Shown: positions 44,648-54,054, counted from the stretch's first letter. The stretch is 64,000 nt of DNA from Acidipropionibacterium sp. (GCA_022647765.1 JALCLH010000007.1:155486-219485), one strand, 5' to 3'. The notes: generated by a model from the sequence alone, not told the origin. Made by a program: numbers and translations.

Positions 44648-45445
44648 TCAGCGGTCTTCCTCGGGTCGGCTGGCGCGACCGTAGCCGACATTCGTCTTGG
44701 CGCCCACCCCGTACATTTCGAGCGCGTACCAGAGGATCTTCTCCGCCAGGGGGAGGAACTCGGGCGCCTCAGGGGACGAGAGGGCGAAGGTGAAGCGAGT
44801 GCCGGGTTTCACCGACAGGAACGGGATCGGATTGGGATCGTCGCTCGGACTGGGCCACACCGTCCCCGTCGCCTGGTACTCGGGATGGTGAGGGGTGAGA
44901 ATATCCTGCTGGAGGGGCTTCGCTTGACCGGGTTTCAGCCAGGCGTCCCAGAAGGTGATGTAGCCGCGATCGGGCGCCTTGTCGTCAGTCGAGCCGAAGA
45001 GCACAGTGATTTGCTCCAGCGTGAGCTTGTCACCATTGACATTGTACGGATCATGCGCAGCTCTCCGGCACATTCCCTTGATTCCAGAGCCGGGAATGTA
45101 CGGTACCCCATAGGTCGGATGGAGTGTGATTCCAAAATCGATCACAGACGCATTTCCGGTTCCAGTCACCAAGGGGCCGTCAAGCTCCACGTCGAGAATC
45201 CTGGTGTCCTTATCACTAGGTCGCATCGCCTTAAGCCATTCGTCATAGACGCTCCCGTAAAGCGCACTCACGCTGATATCGGAAACGTCCCTCGCATGGC
45301 TTGCGTAGCCCTCACCCTTATCGGCATGGGTCGTCAAAAGGGAGTTAAATGCGAGATATGCGTTACTGGATTTCCGTGGAGTGAGGTTCGCTAGGGCTTG
45401 GCGACACGGACCAGGAGCGCTGGCCTCATGCGCCTGCTGCGCCAT
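44648..45445 (-). CDS. cmr6: Type III-B RAMP protein Cmr6
   Basis: The protein has 265 residues from ATG 45445, overlapping cmr5 by 20 bases. Upstream ATGs at 45454 and 45460 are possible. Cas7-type RAMP features are LVTGTGNASVIDFGITLHPTYGVPYIPGSGIKGMCRR and the C-terminal glycine-rich VGAKTNVGYGRA. Cmr6 caps the target-RNA end of the Cmr complex. It is the last gene of the leftward cmr operon. Confidence 0.9.
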   Translation of the reverse strand: MAQQAHEASAPGPCRQALANLTPRKSSNAYLAFNSLLTTHADKGEGYASHARDVSDISVSALYGSVYDEWLKAMRPSDKDTRILDVELDGPLVTGTGNASVIDFGITLHPTYGVPYIPGSGIKGMCRRAAHDPYNVNGDKLTLEQITVLFGSTDDKAPDRGYITFWDAWLKPGQAKPLQQDILTPHHPEYQATGTVWPSPSDDPNPIPFLSVKPGTRFTFALSSPEAPEFLPLAEKILWYALEMYGVGAKTNVGYGRASRPEEDR

Positions 45446-45848
45446 GGTTCTCATCCCCATCGTCCAGTAGGGCCTCGGCCATATGGGTGACATAGGGAGC
45501 TACGCGGAGAAGTTCTCGTGTCATCTTCATGTACTTTCCGGTGCCTGCGCTGACAACTTGGTCGACGAAGGTGTCGAGATCATTGTAATCAAGAATATCG
45601 GCACAATTGCGGAGAAGACGAGTGTGAGCTGCTCCTCGCGAACCGGGAGAAGTAGCCTTCATTCTCTCATAGCAGACAGCCTGAGACAGACCAGAACTCA
45701 TCACCATGATCGGGAATGAGTGCCACAGGCCGATGTATATTTTCCGAACATCGGAAGCTTTCCAGGAATTGTTGTCCTTAAGATCCTTAACCTCCCCTAC
45801 TATTCCGATCGCTTGGGAGTAGGCTCGCTGTGATCGCGTAGTGGTCAT
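45426..45848 (-). CDS. cmr5: Type III-B small subunit Cmr5
   Basis: The protein has 140 residues and its ATG overlaps the cmr4 stop (ATGA). The order SQRAYSQAIGIVGEVKD, KIYIGLWHSFPIMVMSSGLSQAVCYERMK, LLRVAPYVTHMAEAL is that of the all-helical Cmr5/Cas11 small subunit, which lines the target strand in the complex. It is somewhat longer at the C-terminus than usual. Confidence 0.92.
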   Translation of the reverse strand: MTTTRSQRAYSQAIGIVGEVKDLKDNNSWKASDVRKIYIGLWHSFPIMVMSSGLSQAVCYERMKATSPGSRGAAHTRLLRNCADILDYNDLDTFVDQVVSAGTGKYMKMTRELLRVAPYVTHMAEALLDDGDENHGAAGA

Positions 45849-46828
45849 TCCGTATCCTCCGCGGTCTCCTTGGCCGAAGTGCTAGAAGCTGTCAACCCCG
45901 CACCGGCAGGTCCCGACGACACCTCCGCGACCTCCTTGGTCAGCTGACGGGTCAGCCCGTGGCCGGTTGTACTCTTCCCGCCGAACCGAACGTAAGGATT
46001 CTTTTCGAGGTCGCGCTCGATGATGCTCATGTCATCTGTCGCACTTGAGAAGAAGCTGGTGAAGATTGATTCCGGAGGGATATTCTCCTGATACCAGAGA
46101 CCTCCAACCACTACCGTTTTCGTTTTGGGTTCGAGACTATTATGAGCCGTGATGTGAAGTCCTGTTTCACACAGGGTGTTGAACACGTCATCAGGCGCCA
46201 TGATGAGCCTCTGTTTCTGCATATTATGGTCATCGCCGATGTTGAACATTACGTCGGCGAGACTGGTGACATCGTTAGACTCCTGCACAATGAAGTCGTA
46301 GTCGTGGATGTATGCGTGGCGGTCCCCATCCGCCAGCACGTTTCCTGCCCCGACCCAAGCCCCGATAGCGTCGCCTCCCACCGGCTGCCCAGGCACATCC
46401 AACTGGGCGAGACCACAGAACTGCCGCATCTCATTGAGTCTGGTGACCACCATGGGGCAGGTCACCAGGGCGAAGACCCCGTGGTAAGAGGGCAGGGCCA
46501 GCGCGAACAGACGGGCATCTGTGAAGGAGAGGTCGCCAACGTGGCTACGCTTCACTTCGGCGACCGCTCCGTTCTTGTCCTTTATGGAGAATTTCCTGTC
46601 GGTATAGCCGAATCTCTTCAACGCCTTTGTTTCGACGTCATAAACCTTGTCGACATCATCCAGATCGGCACCATCCCGGAGTACCCCCTTGATAGTGCTG
46701 CCCGGGACGATTGGGAATCCTGTCGCTCCCTCCCGGGCCACCGGGAGGTCAATCACCGACGAACTATCCTGTCCGGTTCCCGGATGGGTGTCCGTCATGG
46801 TCTTCCAGACCACCATGGCTGATTTCAT
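45845..46828 (-). CDS. cmr4: Type III-B backbone RNase Cmr4 (Cas7)
   Basis: The protein has 327 residues. ATG 46828 lies inside TGATG at the end of cmr3 and is preferred to the upstream in-frame start at 46846. THPGTGQDSSSVIDLPVAREGATGFPIVPGSTIKG is the Cas7 signature, and Asp27 in VIDLP corresponds to the catalytic aspartate that cuts target RNA every six nucleotides. VRFGGKSTTGHGLTR is the glycine-rich loop. Target-RNA cleavage should be intact. Confidence 0.95.
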   Translation of the reverse strand: MKSAMVVWKTMTDTHPGTGQDSSSVIDLPVAREGATGFPIVPGSTIKGVLRDGADLDDVDKVYDVETKALKRFGYTDRKFSIKDKNGAVAEVKRSHVGDLSFTDARLFALALPSYHGVFALVTCPMVVTRLNEMRQFCGLAQLDVPGQPVGGDAIGAWVGAGNVLADGDRHAYIHDYDFIVQESNDVTSLADVMFNIGDDHNMQKQRLIMAPDDVFNTLCETGLHITAHNSLEPKTKTVVVGGLWYQENIPPESIFTSFFSSATDDMSIIERDLEKNPYVRFGGKSTTGHGLTRQLTKEVAEVSSGPAGAGLTASSTSAKETAEDTE

Positions 46829-47967
46829 CAGTTCCACACTCCCCACAGTGCAAGGCCGAAGCCGTCATTGTTGTCGTTCTGCTGGTCACTGACCGTCTTG
46901 CACCACAGACGACACAGAGCCTTGTCATCCAGCCTCCGCTTGAGTCTGAAGAAGTATGTGGAGCCCGCAGGTGCTGCCAGCTTCGTCGCCTTGGGACCGA
47001 ATGACCTCGGGTCGAGCGACCATCCGCTCACCGCCTCCGGACGATTGACGCATGCAGAGACCAGCTCCGCGTCCTCCAGAGCCGGGTCTAGCCTCTCCGG
47101 CTTGTCCATCCAGTAGGCCTTCCAACCATGGTTGAAGACCGCTGGGGTAGCGAGCTGCATCACCAGCTCCTTACTTGAGGTGATCTTCTCCCGCAGTTCC
47201 TTGCGGGGCGCAGGGAACGTCGAGGCACCCCATGTCACCCCCACTTGGCCACGCTCTCCACCGAAGTGAGCAAGGCGTCTCGTGCCTACAGCGATTTCGG
47301 GGACACCCTCACGCTCCGCCTCCTCCACCTCAACTATCAGGCGCCAGTGCTTGAGCTCCTTCGTATCGATCTGGTCCCAGTCCCGATACACCACCGTGAA
47401 GAGCTTTCCGTCCGCCGCAGCCCGCGTGCGGGGGTCGAGCTGGATCTGAACGCGTTGATCCACAACCGGCGGTTCGATCCCGATCGGAGAATCATTCTCG
47501 CCCTTCAGCCAATGGAATGTGTTGACGGCCGGCCACAGATCATAACCACGTAGCGGCTTGCTCTCGGTGTCCTGGCCACCCGCCCCCTCGACATGGACCG
47601 GAAGCAGCCCATCAGGCATGTCGCAGCCCCACCCGTCCGGTAGTTCGAATGGCACGAGGCGAGACACCTGAGGATTGGAGGGATTCTTACCGACAACCAA
47701 GGAGTTTGCCGGGGCCGCGAAGACAGGCTTGCCATCCAACTCGAACCAGTACCCCTTGACATGGATGCCGGCCAGGTCGTCGAGTACTTTCGCATCCTTC
47801 AAGTTCTTGCGCCGTTGCCGGGCAATGACTCCGCGCACCATGCTGGCGATAGTCGACGGCCACGGAAACGCCAAGCTGGATGCCCGCGTCTCGTCGTGGG
47901 ACCCGCTGAACGGCCTCGCGTCGCGAAACAGGAGCGGGCCCAGGGCGGTGATCTCAAGTGTTATCAT
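46828..47967 (-). CDS. cmr3: Type III-B Cmr3 (Cas5 family)
   Basis: The protein has 379 residues and overlaps cmr2 by four bases. MITLEITALGPLLFRDARPFSG and SLAFPWPSTIASMVRGVI are the standard Cmr3 opening, and the glycine-rich C-terminal part is KAYWMDKP ... FGLALWGVW. It binds the crRNA 5' handle and bridges Cmr2 to the backbone. Confidence 0.93.
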   Translation of the reverse strand: MITLEITALGPLLFRDARPFSGSHDETRASSLAFPWPSTIASMVRGVIARQRRKNLKDAKVLDDLAGIHVKGYWFELDGKPVFAAPANSLVVGKNPSNPQVSRLVPFELPDGWGCDMPDGLLPVHVEGAGGQDTESKPLRGYDLWPAVNTFHWLKGENDSPIGIEPPVVDQRVQIQLDPRTRAAADGKLFTVVYRDWDQIDTKELKHWRLIVEVEEAEREGVPEIAVGTRRLAHFGGERGQVGVTWGASTFPAPRKELREKITSSKELVMQLATPAVFNHGWKAYWMDKPERLDPALEDAELVSACVNRPEAVSGWSLDPRSFGPKATKLAAPAGSTYFFRLKRRLDDKALCRLWCKTVSDQQNDNNDGFGLALWGVWN

Positions 47968-49469
47968 GCTAGCAACGCCCCTCCCAAGAACCGGGCAACG
48001 ATGAGCAGGTTCACAAGGTTGCCTAGATCCTGCGGACCGCCGATGGTGAAGCCATCCAGTACCGTCTGCGCCGATGTTCCCGTCGCCGCCTGACTCCGTT
48101 TGATGATGCGCAACACCTCAGCCGACAGTGCATCCGCGTTCTGCTTGGTTTCGGAACTAGATGCACCCTTTGGGGTATTGGGCCATTCTTCACTGAGGGT
48201 ACGCAGCTTGTAAGGTAGGCGCCCGGCGAGCTCCCCGCTCGCGAATCTCCCCGGCCACTCCACGAGTCTTTTGACCGGCCACTCCTCCGTGACGACGAGC
48301 GGTTGGCCACCTCTCTTATCCAGAGCAACAGCGATCCGCTCGCGCCCGCTCTCCTTGGCCAGCCTCTCGGCGGTACGCGCCCGGGCAAGCCCCGCGCTGA
48401 GTGGCTCTCTGTAGTGAACAATTGCCAGGCCGGCGGAGATCGTGGCCTTTTCGCCGCCTTCCGGAGCCACCGCAGATAAGAACAGATCGGAGAGCTTGTT
48501 TGCGCATTCAACTGCGGTTGAGACAGGAAGGAGAGCCATAACGTCGTCGCCGCCTGTATAGATGGACTGTCCATTCTGATCCGCGATGCACTCAGCAGCC
48601 TTGCTAGCGAATGAATCAAGGCGTTGCGAGAACTCCCGATGGTCCTCTGGAGTATTGAAGGTCCCGATTCGCTCTCCCATGTGGTCACCATCGGCGACTA
48701 GGATGGCATAGTACGGAAATTCTGGCTCGAAATCATCCTCGCCGCGGGGCATTTGTTCCGGTTCCTTGCTGCGTTGGGCCAGATCCCGGGTGCTCAACAC
48801 GACATCGGCAAGCCCGCGCCCATAGAGCCGCTTCAGGAGCGAGATGCCATCGAGCAGCTCAGAACTCCTCAGCCACAATGGATGGGCCCGAAGCTTCTCG
48901 GGGCTCGCAAGTTCTCCACGACCGCTGACCACGCTCGCGCGGCTCGGGTCCAGAGCCGATTTCGCGACCCGCTGGTCGTTTCCCGGCGCCGGGGCGAAGT
49001 CGCGAAGGTCCTTACGGCCGGCCAACAGGGCCTCAACCTTCTTACGCATCTCAGGGTACGAGTCCTCATCCACTGGCACCCATGCTCCGTAGACCTCCAG
49101 GAAGGCGTCAATCTGGGCTTCAGCACGCTCAACATCAATGAGAAGCCACTGCTTCCCTAACATGAGTTTCTGGTCGGCCCAGATCCGCCTGAGAGCCTCG
49201 ACCGCTGCCGTCCTTGCTCGCTCCGCAGCTGCGGCCGGATCCTCGTCCACGATGGCGAGGATCTTATTGGCACCTCCGCCGTCCACTCGGGTGGGGAACA
49301 CCCGGCCCGGCCCGAAGACCCCGTACTGGGGAGGATCCGGAAACGTTCTCGCGGCAGCTTCAACGATTTTTCCCAGCAGCTTCGACCCCGCCGCTAGGTC
49401 CTGCGTCTTGCGCGCAGCCGCAATGAACTCTTGGACCGGGCCGATTGAGATACTAATCAGGTACATCAT
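47964..49469 (-). CDS. cas10: Type III-B Cas10 (Cmr2), no HD nuclease domain
   Basis: The protein has 501 residues. ATG 49469 overlaps the cmr1 stop within ATGATG. It starts directly with MMYLISISIGPVQEFIAAARKTQDLAAGS, the first palm domain, so the N-terminal HD DNase domain found in many Cas10 proteins is absent. The second palm contains GGDD (about residues 304-307 in IYTGGDDVMALLP), the cyclase motif. It should therefore make a cyclic or SAM-linked adenylate messenger on target recognition but not cut DNA. Length is short for Cmr2 (usually 600-900). Confidence 0.93.
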   Translation of the reverse strand: MMYLISISIGPVQEFIAAARKTQDLAAGSKLLGKIVEAAARTFPDPPQYGVFGPGRVFPTRVDGGGANKILAIVDEDPAAAAERARTAAVEALRRIWADQKLMLGKQWLLIDVERAEAQIDAFLEVYGAWVPVDEDSYPEMRKKVEALLAGRKDLRDFAPAPGNDQRVAKSALDPSRASVVSGRGELASPEKLRAHPLWLRSSELLDGISLLKRLYGRGLADVVLSTRDLAQRSKEPEQMPRGEDDFEPEFPYYAILVADGDHMGERIGTFNTPEDHREFSQRLDSFASKAAECIADQNGQSIYTGGDDVMALLPVSTAVECANKLSDLFLSAVAPEGGEKATISAGLAIVHYREPLSAGLARARTAERLAKESGRERIAVALDKRGGQPLVVTEEWPVKRLVEWPGRFASGELAGRLPYKLRTLSEEWPNTPKGASSSETKQNADALSAEVLRIIKRSQAATGTSAQTVLDGFTIGGPQDLGNLVNLLIVARFLGGALLA

Positions 49470-50764
49470 CCGATCCGAACCCTTTGCCATTCTTGAATTC
49501 CATTTAGGTATTGGACCAGTGCGTCTCGTGCGGAGTGTCCATCCAATGGTGGCATGAGGGCCCATTGTGCAGGGGTCACAGAATCGAGTTTCATCATACT
49601 CGACGTCACGTCTCGTGTCCCACCACGCGTAATTTTCAACTCCACAGTATTTGAGTCTTCCCAGACGTGAGGTGAATCCATGATCGCTATCATGGCATAT
49701 GTCCTCACTGAATTGTCTCTCTGAAATTGCTGTTGAAAGACCTTTGTGACAACGGGCGACTCGTATCGGGAATGGCCGTCTCTGGACCCTTGCAGGGTAG
49801 ACTTCGGGGGAGTATCTGGACCTCCCCTAGGACTTGGGAACTCGAATATTCTAGGAAGGCCCAAATCGGCCCGCGGGAATCCATTTACAGGAATTCTATT
49901 GGGGTTGTGATCATGAGCGTTAGTCATTCTCCTTACGGTATCGGCTTCGGGAAATAGCGACTGCCCGGGCTTGTTTCCGTGGCCGATGTTTCTAGCAAAC
50001 CCCTCGCCCTGATTGAACTCAGCATATACTCTCACCGCTTCGTTCCAAGCATTCATAGGATCAAGACCGTTCTCGGTCCACAAATATATCGAGGATGATA
50101 TTCCCGTGGCTTTGGACTCGCTTTCGCACATGTGGGGCTTGGGAAAACTCAGAAAACCTCCATGCGTGTCATATATATTCAATGACCCAAAGCCGCGGTT
50201 CGCCCGCTGGCCGTATCCGCCAAACAACCTGTATGCCCTTATGGCTTCTTTGATTCCAGATATATCGGAAATCGGCGCAGTTATCCGGATGGTAAACTTG
50301 AGATTGCAGCGTGCTGGAAGGGTCCCGTGATTCGCGTTGAGAGTATCCCGAGAAGCCCAAGGAAACACTGCATAGGGCGGAACTGGTGGGAATGGATCAT
50401 ATCTGATGACTTTCCCGTCAGCTCGTCTTGAAACATCTACGGTCCAATCCTCCGAACTCGTCGTTTCAGTGAAAACCGAACATCTCCCGCCACGACCTTC
50501 TTCGGAGGATCCCCAAAGTTCAGACTCCGCCTCCCACAGGCTGGCCGCGGATCTATATTTGTCAGCTTGGCAGACTCGCCACCATTTACGAATCGAATTT
50601 GCTACGGCACTTGGCCTGGCTATTTCTGACGTCTTTCCCGATATCGGCGATCCGCCGATGTACGGAGTAATGGTCTCTGCTTTGTAGATCAGAGTGGTGT
50701 AGCCGGCTCGGTGAAGACTCACTGTTTCCAAGTCAGGAGGACTAACCTTCGGTGTTCTTGACAC
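49466..50764 (-). CDS. cmr1: Type III-B RAMP protein Cmr1
   Basis: The protein has 432 residues and the GTG at 50764 follows GAGGGG. ETITPYIGGSPISGKTSEIARPSAVANSIRKWWR, LWGSSEEGRGGRCSV and the glycine-rich loop RLFGGYGQRANRGFGSL are typical of Cmr1, which sits at the crRNA 3' end. It is the first gene of the operon. The coding sequence is clearly lower in GC than the core genome, pointing to horizontal acquisition of the interference module. Confidence 0.92.
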   Translation of the reverse strand: MSRTPKVSPPDLETVSLHRAGYTTLIYKAETITPYIGGSPISGKTSEIARPSAVANSIRKWWRVCQADKYRSAASLWEAESELWGSSEEGRGGRCSVFTETTSSEDWTVDVSRRADGKVIRYDPFPPVPPYAVFPWASRDTLNANHGTLPARCNLKFTIRITAPISDISGIKEAIRAYRLFGGYGQRANRGFGSLNIYDTHGGFLSFPKPHMCESESKATGISSSIYLWTENGLDPMNAWNEAVRVYAEFNQGEGFARNIGHGNKPGQSLFPEADTVRRMTNAHDHNPNRIPVNGFPRADLGLPRIFEFPSPRGGPDTPPKSTLQGSRDGHSRYESPVVTKVFQQQFQRDNSVRTYAMIAIMDSPHVWEDSNTVELKITRGGTRDVTSSMMKLDSVTPAQWALMPPLDGHSARDALVQYLNGIQEWQRVRIG

Positions 50765-50884
50765 AGCAGACCCCTCACGATCCGTGGCTTCGTCATCTTC
50801 ATACCCGCGTCACCGATGACTCTGAATACATCGATATGTTTCCACTAAACCCCCCGCGGCGTCAAGTCCCATCCCGCAATCCAG

Positions 50885-50906
50885 ATGTCCCCTGTACAGG
50901 GGACAT
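50885..50906. promoter_or_regulatory. Palindromic operator, copy 2 (perfect)
   Basis: This is a perfect 22-bp palindrome: ATGTCCCC, then TGTACA, then GGGGACAT. It lies between the divergent cmr1 (120 bases away) and cas6 (126 bases away). The arms are identical to those at 35063-35084. A TTGACG hexamer about 15-20 bases to its left on the minus strand may be the cmr -35 element. The intergenic region holds no convincing gene. Confidence 0.7.
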
Positions 50907-51031
50907 TTCCTTCGGAGCACCCAATGGCACCGGCCCACTCCGCTGGATCAGCGACCCTGTCCACTCGTCGTCCGTTTCGTTCGGATATTGTGACCTCATG
51001 TCATTCGCGCTGCACGACAAGGAGGAGTGAC

Positions 51032-51976
51032 GTGCCCTCGGAGTACTCCGCAAGATTCGTCATCGCCCAGCAGCGCCAGGGCGAGCAGCTGCGGCGTCAG
51101 GACCTTCACGGCATGATCGGCGCGTTGATCGGCCATGGCGAGCAGAAGCCGCCACTGTGGTCGCTGGGCCGGTGGCGACTCGAGGGGCCCTTGCTCACCC
51201 TCCGAGTGCGATTCAGGGACGACGAGCTGCCCAAGGCGTTGGACAATGGCCTGGCCAGGGTGGCCGGGCCGCTGGAGGCAGGCCGCCGGAACGCCATGGC
51301 GCCGGTGGCCTGGGCGGAGCCCGACCCGGGGATGAGATACCTCCATCTGGAACGCCAGGAGACCTGGCAGGAACTGGCCGCCGCCTCTCCTATAGCCAAG
51401 TGCGCGATCGAGGTGACCACGCCACTGAACTTCGCCAAGAAGAGCGCGGAGTTTGACATGTTCAAGGTGCTCACCAGCCTGCACCGGCAATGGACGGACA
51501 TCGAAACCCGGCCCGACTTCTCACCGATCCAGCGCAACTCCTTTGTCGTCGCGTTCGAGCGCGCCATGCCCTACACGGAGATCGTGGAGGGCGCCGAACT
51601 CTTCGGGGTGTGCGGCTGGTGGGCCCTGGCCGCGAGAGACCCGGAGGAACCGAGACTCGCCCAGAGCGTCGGCGCCCTGCTGTCTTTGGCCCCCTATTGT
51701 GGGGTCGGGTATGCCACCGCTTACGGCCTGGGGCAGATCTGCATCCATCCGTTGAACGCCATGATGAGTCCGAGACTGGCTCCCAAGCCTTTCATTGAGG
51801 GCGGGATCCAGCGCCGTTCCGATCCCAAGAGCGAGTCCGGCCACCACCACCCACCGGTGAAGCCCTCGGCCAGGCGCCCTGCGCCGACTATGGCGCCGAG
51901 GAAACCTGCGGATGACGCCTCCCGGACTGAGGCGACGGCGCAGCCCGTCATCACACGCACCAATCCGACCGGGTGA
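51032..51976 (+). CDS. cas6: Cas6 crRNA-processing endoribonuclease
   Basis: The protein has 314 residues and GTG 51032 follows GGAGGAG. The C-terminal RAMP glycine-rich loop LSLAPYCGVGYATAYGLGQI (about residues 217-236) is typical of Cas6, and the domain before it has the Cas6 strand order (LLTLRVRFRDDELPKAL, MRYLHLERQETWQELAAAS). It cuts the array transcript to leave the 8-nt handle. The last 60 residues are proline-rich and disordered. It is separated from RT-Cas1, unlike Cas6-RT-Cas1 fusions. Confidence 0.88.
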   Translation: MPSEYSARFVIAQQRQGEQLRRQDLHGMIGALIGHGEQKPPLWSLGRWRLEGPLLTLRVRFRDDELPKALDNGLARVAGPLEAGRRNAMAPVAWAEPDPGMRYLHLERQETWQELAAASPIAKCAIEVTTPLNFAKKSAEFDMFKVLTSLHRQWTDIETRPDFSPIQRNSFVVAFERAMPYTEIVEGAELFGVCGWWALAARDPEEPRLAQSVGALLSLAPYCGVGYATAYGLGQICIHPLNAMMSPRLAPKPFIEGGIQRRSDPKSESGHHHPPVKPSARRPAPTMAPRKPADDASRTEATAQPVITRTNPTG

Positions 51977-52058
51977 GCGAGGCGACACTCATCCGGTCAC
52001 GCCCCGAAGAAGGTTCAGCCTCCTGAAGAGCCACACCCATCGACCATGAATGGCCTGG

Positions 52059-52538
52059 TCAGGCATGTTCCTTCAAGTAGGACACGACGGTGGGCCAGTC
52101 TGGAAAGCGATCACTTCCGAAGTGGAGCCATTCCCCTCCCGGGTTGTGGTCGGCGAACTCAGCAGCCCCGTTGTTGTCGCGATCGTCGACAAGGAAGTCG
52201 CCGCGGTTGAGTTCCTTATGGTGAGACAGGATGATCCGCTTCCACAGCGGCGATCCCTTCTCGGCGCCGAAGTGGTGTTGAATCCATTCAATCTTGTGGC
52301 CCGCTCCACTCGTGTTCCCCCACGGAACCGTTGACAGGACGTAAGTGTCGAAGAGACCGGTCAGCTCCGTGACCGCTTCGACAGCCCCGGGTATAGGATC
52401 CATCAGCGCGAAGAGCCCTGGAATCTTGTCCTCATCTCCTCGGTACTCCTAGCGCAGCGCCGGCGCGATGCGAGGAAGAGCCGATTTGAAATCGACAATC
52501 ACACCGTCCATGTCGATGTAAAGAATCTTCCTAATCAT
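52059..52538 (-). pseudogene. HAD 5'-nucleotidase (NT5C type) with an in-frame amber stop
   Basis: From ATG 52538 (after GGGAAAGG) the frame reads MIRKILYIDMDGVIVDFKS, with the HAD motif DMDG. It then meets TAG at codon 30 (52449-52451) and continues in the same frame as EYRGDEDKIPGLFALMDPIPGAVEAV through FDTYVLSTVPWGN and GDFLVDDRDNNG to the stop. Apart from the TAG it is a normal cytosolic 5'(3')-deoxyribonucleotidase-like protein of about 159 residues. The stop may be a real mutation or a sequencing error. Confidence 0.75.
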
Positions 52539-52599
52539 TGGTGACCTTTCCCTTGGTGCTCATACCCGGATCTACCCGGATCGCAGTACGTGCCGACGC

Positions 52600-54054
52600 T
52601 CAGCTCTCTCCGCCGGAGCGCACGGCCACGCGGCGATCACGGCCGTCGTAGGTGGTGAACGCCGCCCAGATCAGTGGAGAGTCGCGCAGTCTTCCGCGAT
52701 CTCGCCACGCGTCGAGCTTCTCCCGCTGCCACGCGCACAGGCGCCCGACAGGATCGTCCTCGCCGACGTGTTGATCGGACTGGATTCGGTCGACGCGCAG
52801 CGCGGCCTCGCTGAACGGCCCGCCGACGCCGCCCGGCGTCCTGTCGTAGCGGGCGAACGCCGCATCTGTGAGAAGAGTCCACCGGGTCGCCGTGACGAGC
52901 TCGGCACCGGCCGCCATGAACGCGGTCACCAGCCCGAATGGCTCATCCGATGCCAGATCGGTCCCGCTGTGGCAGGCCACCAGGGCGACCCTGGGAGGCA
53001 TCGGCCACAGCTCCGCCCCGGACTTCTCGAGAATCGACCCGTCGTCGCCTTGAGCCACAACGGGCACCAGAAAGCCCGAAGCGTTCTCAACGCCGAACCT
53101 TTCCCGGAGCTCCTGCAGGGTGAGCTGGGGCGCGCCGATCGTGCCGCATACAGCATCGCGGGCGCTGAAGTACCGATGTCTCGTCGGATCCTCGTGGCTG
53201 AAGACACGCCTTTCACAGCCGAGCACCATCGCGACCGACGCTGCATCGCGCGGCTTCGACGTCACATGGCCCACGTAGGTGAACCGGGAGCGTCGGGTCG
53301 ACGTGAGAGCCGCCGACAGCCAGATACGGTCGATGCCCGAGCCGATCGCCGCCATCGATGAGGGTGGCGGCGAACCGGCCCCCACTGGTCCTGCCGCTCC
53401 GTAGCGCGTGGCCCATTCCTTCCGGGCCTGCGAGCTCAGTACCCGGCCGACGCCGCGACGGAACGGATCGACGACAACCAGTGGAATCCCCTCATCGGCG
53501 CCCTCTGTCACATCCTCCCCCGCCGGGAGTGAACCGGCGTCGCGGGGAAGCACGGGAGCGACAGTCGAGATATCCGCGATCTCGACGAGCCGGAGTTCGG
53601 CGTCGTCGACGGCACCGATCGTGAGCGGCAGCAACTCCCATGGCACCATGAGGCAGCGCTGGGCCGGCAGTACCCGAACCGGGACCGGCCGCCGGCCGTT
53701 GGACTCGTACTGTTGCCACAGCTCCTCCTGGAAATCCTCGGGCAGGAGCAGATCGGCCAGGGCGGAGCTGAAGCGTTTCTCGGACTCACGGTCGCTGAGC
53801 GCGCCGGTGAGCATCCGGTCAATTCTGCCGGGAAGTGCCTGGCTCAGCAGCTCCTCGACCCGATTGACCTTGTCGGCGTCGAGGGCCGCGGTGTGGGACG
53901 GGCGGGGATCACCGGACGCGCCGGGAAGCTCGGTTCGCCAGTACCAGTACTCCATGTCGCCGGCATCGCAACCGACGAGCAGCAGGCCGAGAGCCTCTTC
54001 GTGGTCATCGCCGCCGGGAACCGCGGGTACCGGGTGGGGGGTCGTCATCGTCAC
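52600..54054 (-). CDS. CHAT-domain caspase-like protease
   Basis: The protein has 484 residues and its start overlaps the preceding ATPase stop (ATGA). The CHAT catalytic His is in FTYVGHVTS (about residue 260) and the Cys in VALVACHSGTD (about 358), followed by the conserved FGLVTAFMAAGAELVTATRW. The N-terminal half is not recognised (RCLMVPWELLPLTIG is a typical pre-CHAT segment). CHAT proteases act as death effectors or processing enzymes in bacterial conflict systems. It is the last gene of the operon. Confidence 0.8.
   Translation of the reverse strand: MTMTTPHPVPAVPGGDDHEEALGLLLVGCDAGDMEYWYWRTELPGASGDPRPSHTAALDADKVNRVEELLSQALPGRIDRMLTGALSDRESEKRFSSALADLLLPEDFQEELWQQYESNGRRPVPVRVLPAQRCLMVPWELLPLTIGAVDDAELRLVEIADISTVAPVLPRDAGSLPAGEDVTEGADEGIPLVVVDPFRRGVGRVLSSQARKEWATRYGAAGPVGAGSPPPSSMAAIGSGIDRIWLSAALTSTRRSRFTYVGHVTSKPRDAASVAMVLGCERRVFSHEDPTRHRYFSARDAVCGTIGAPQLTLQELRERFGVENASGFLVPVVAQGDDGSILEKSGAELWPMPPRVALVACHSGTDLASDEPFGLVTAFMAAGAELVTATRWTLLTDAAFARYDRTPGGVGGPFSEAALRVDRIQSDQHVGEDDPVGRLCAWQREKLDAWRDRGRLRDSPLIWAAFTTYDGRDRRVAVRSGGES

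Noticed and set aside
50752..51030. Possible 92-residue open frame between cmr1 and cas6
   Set aside because: It covers the palindromic operator and promoter region, has no ribosome-binding site and no recognisable protein features.
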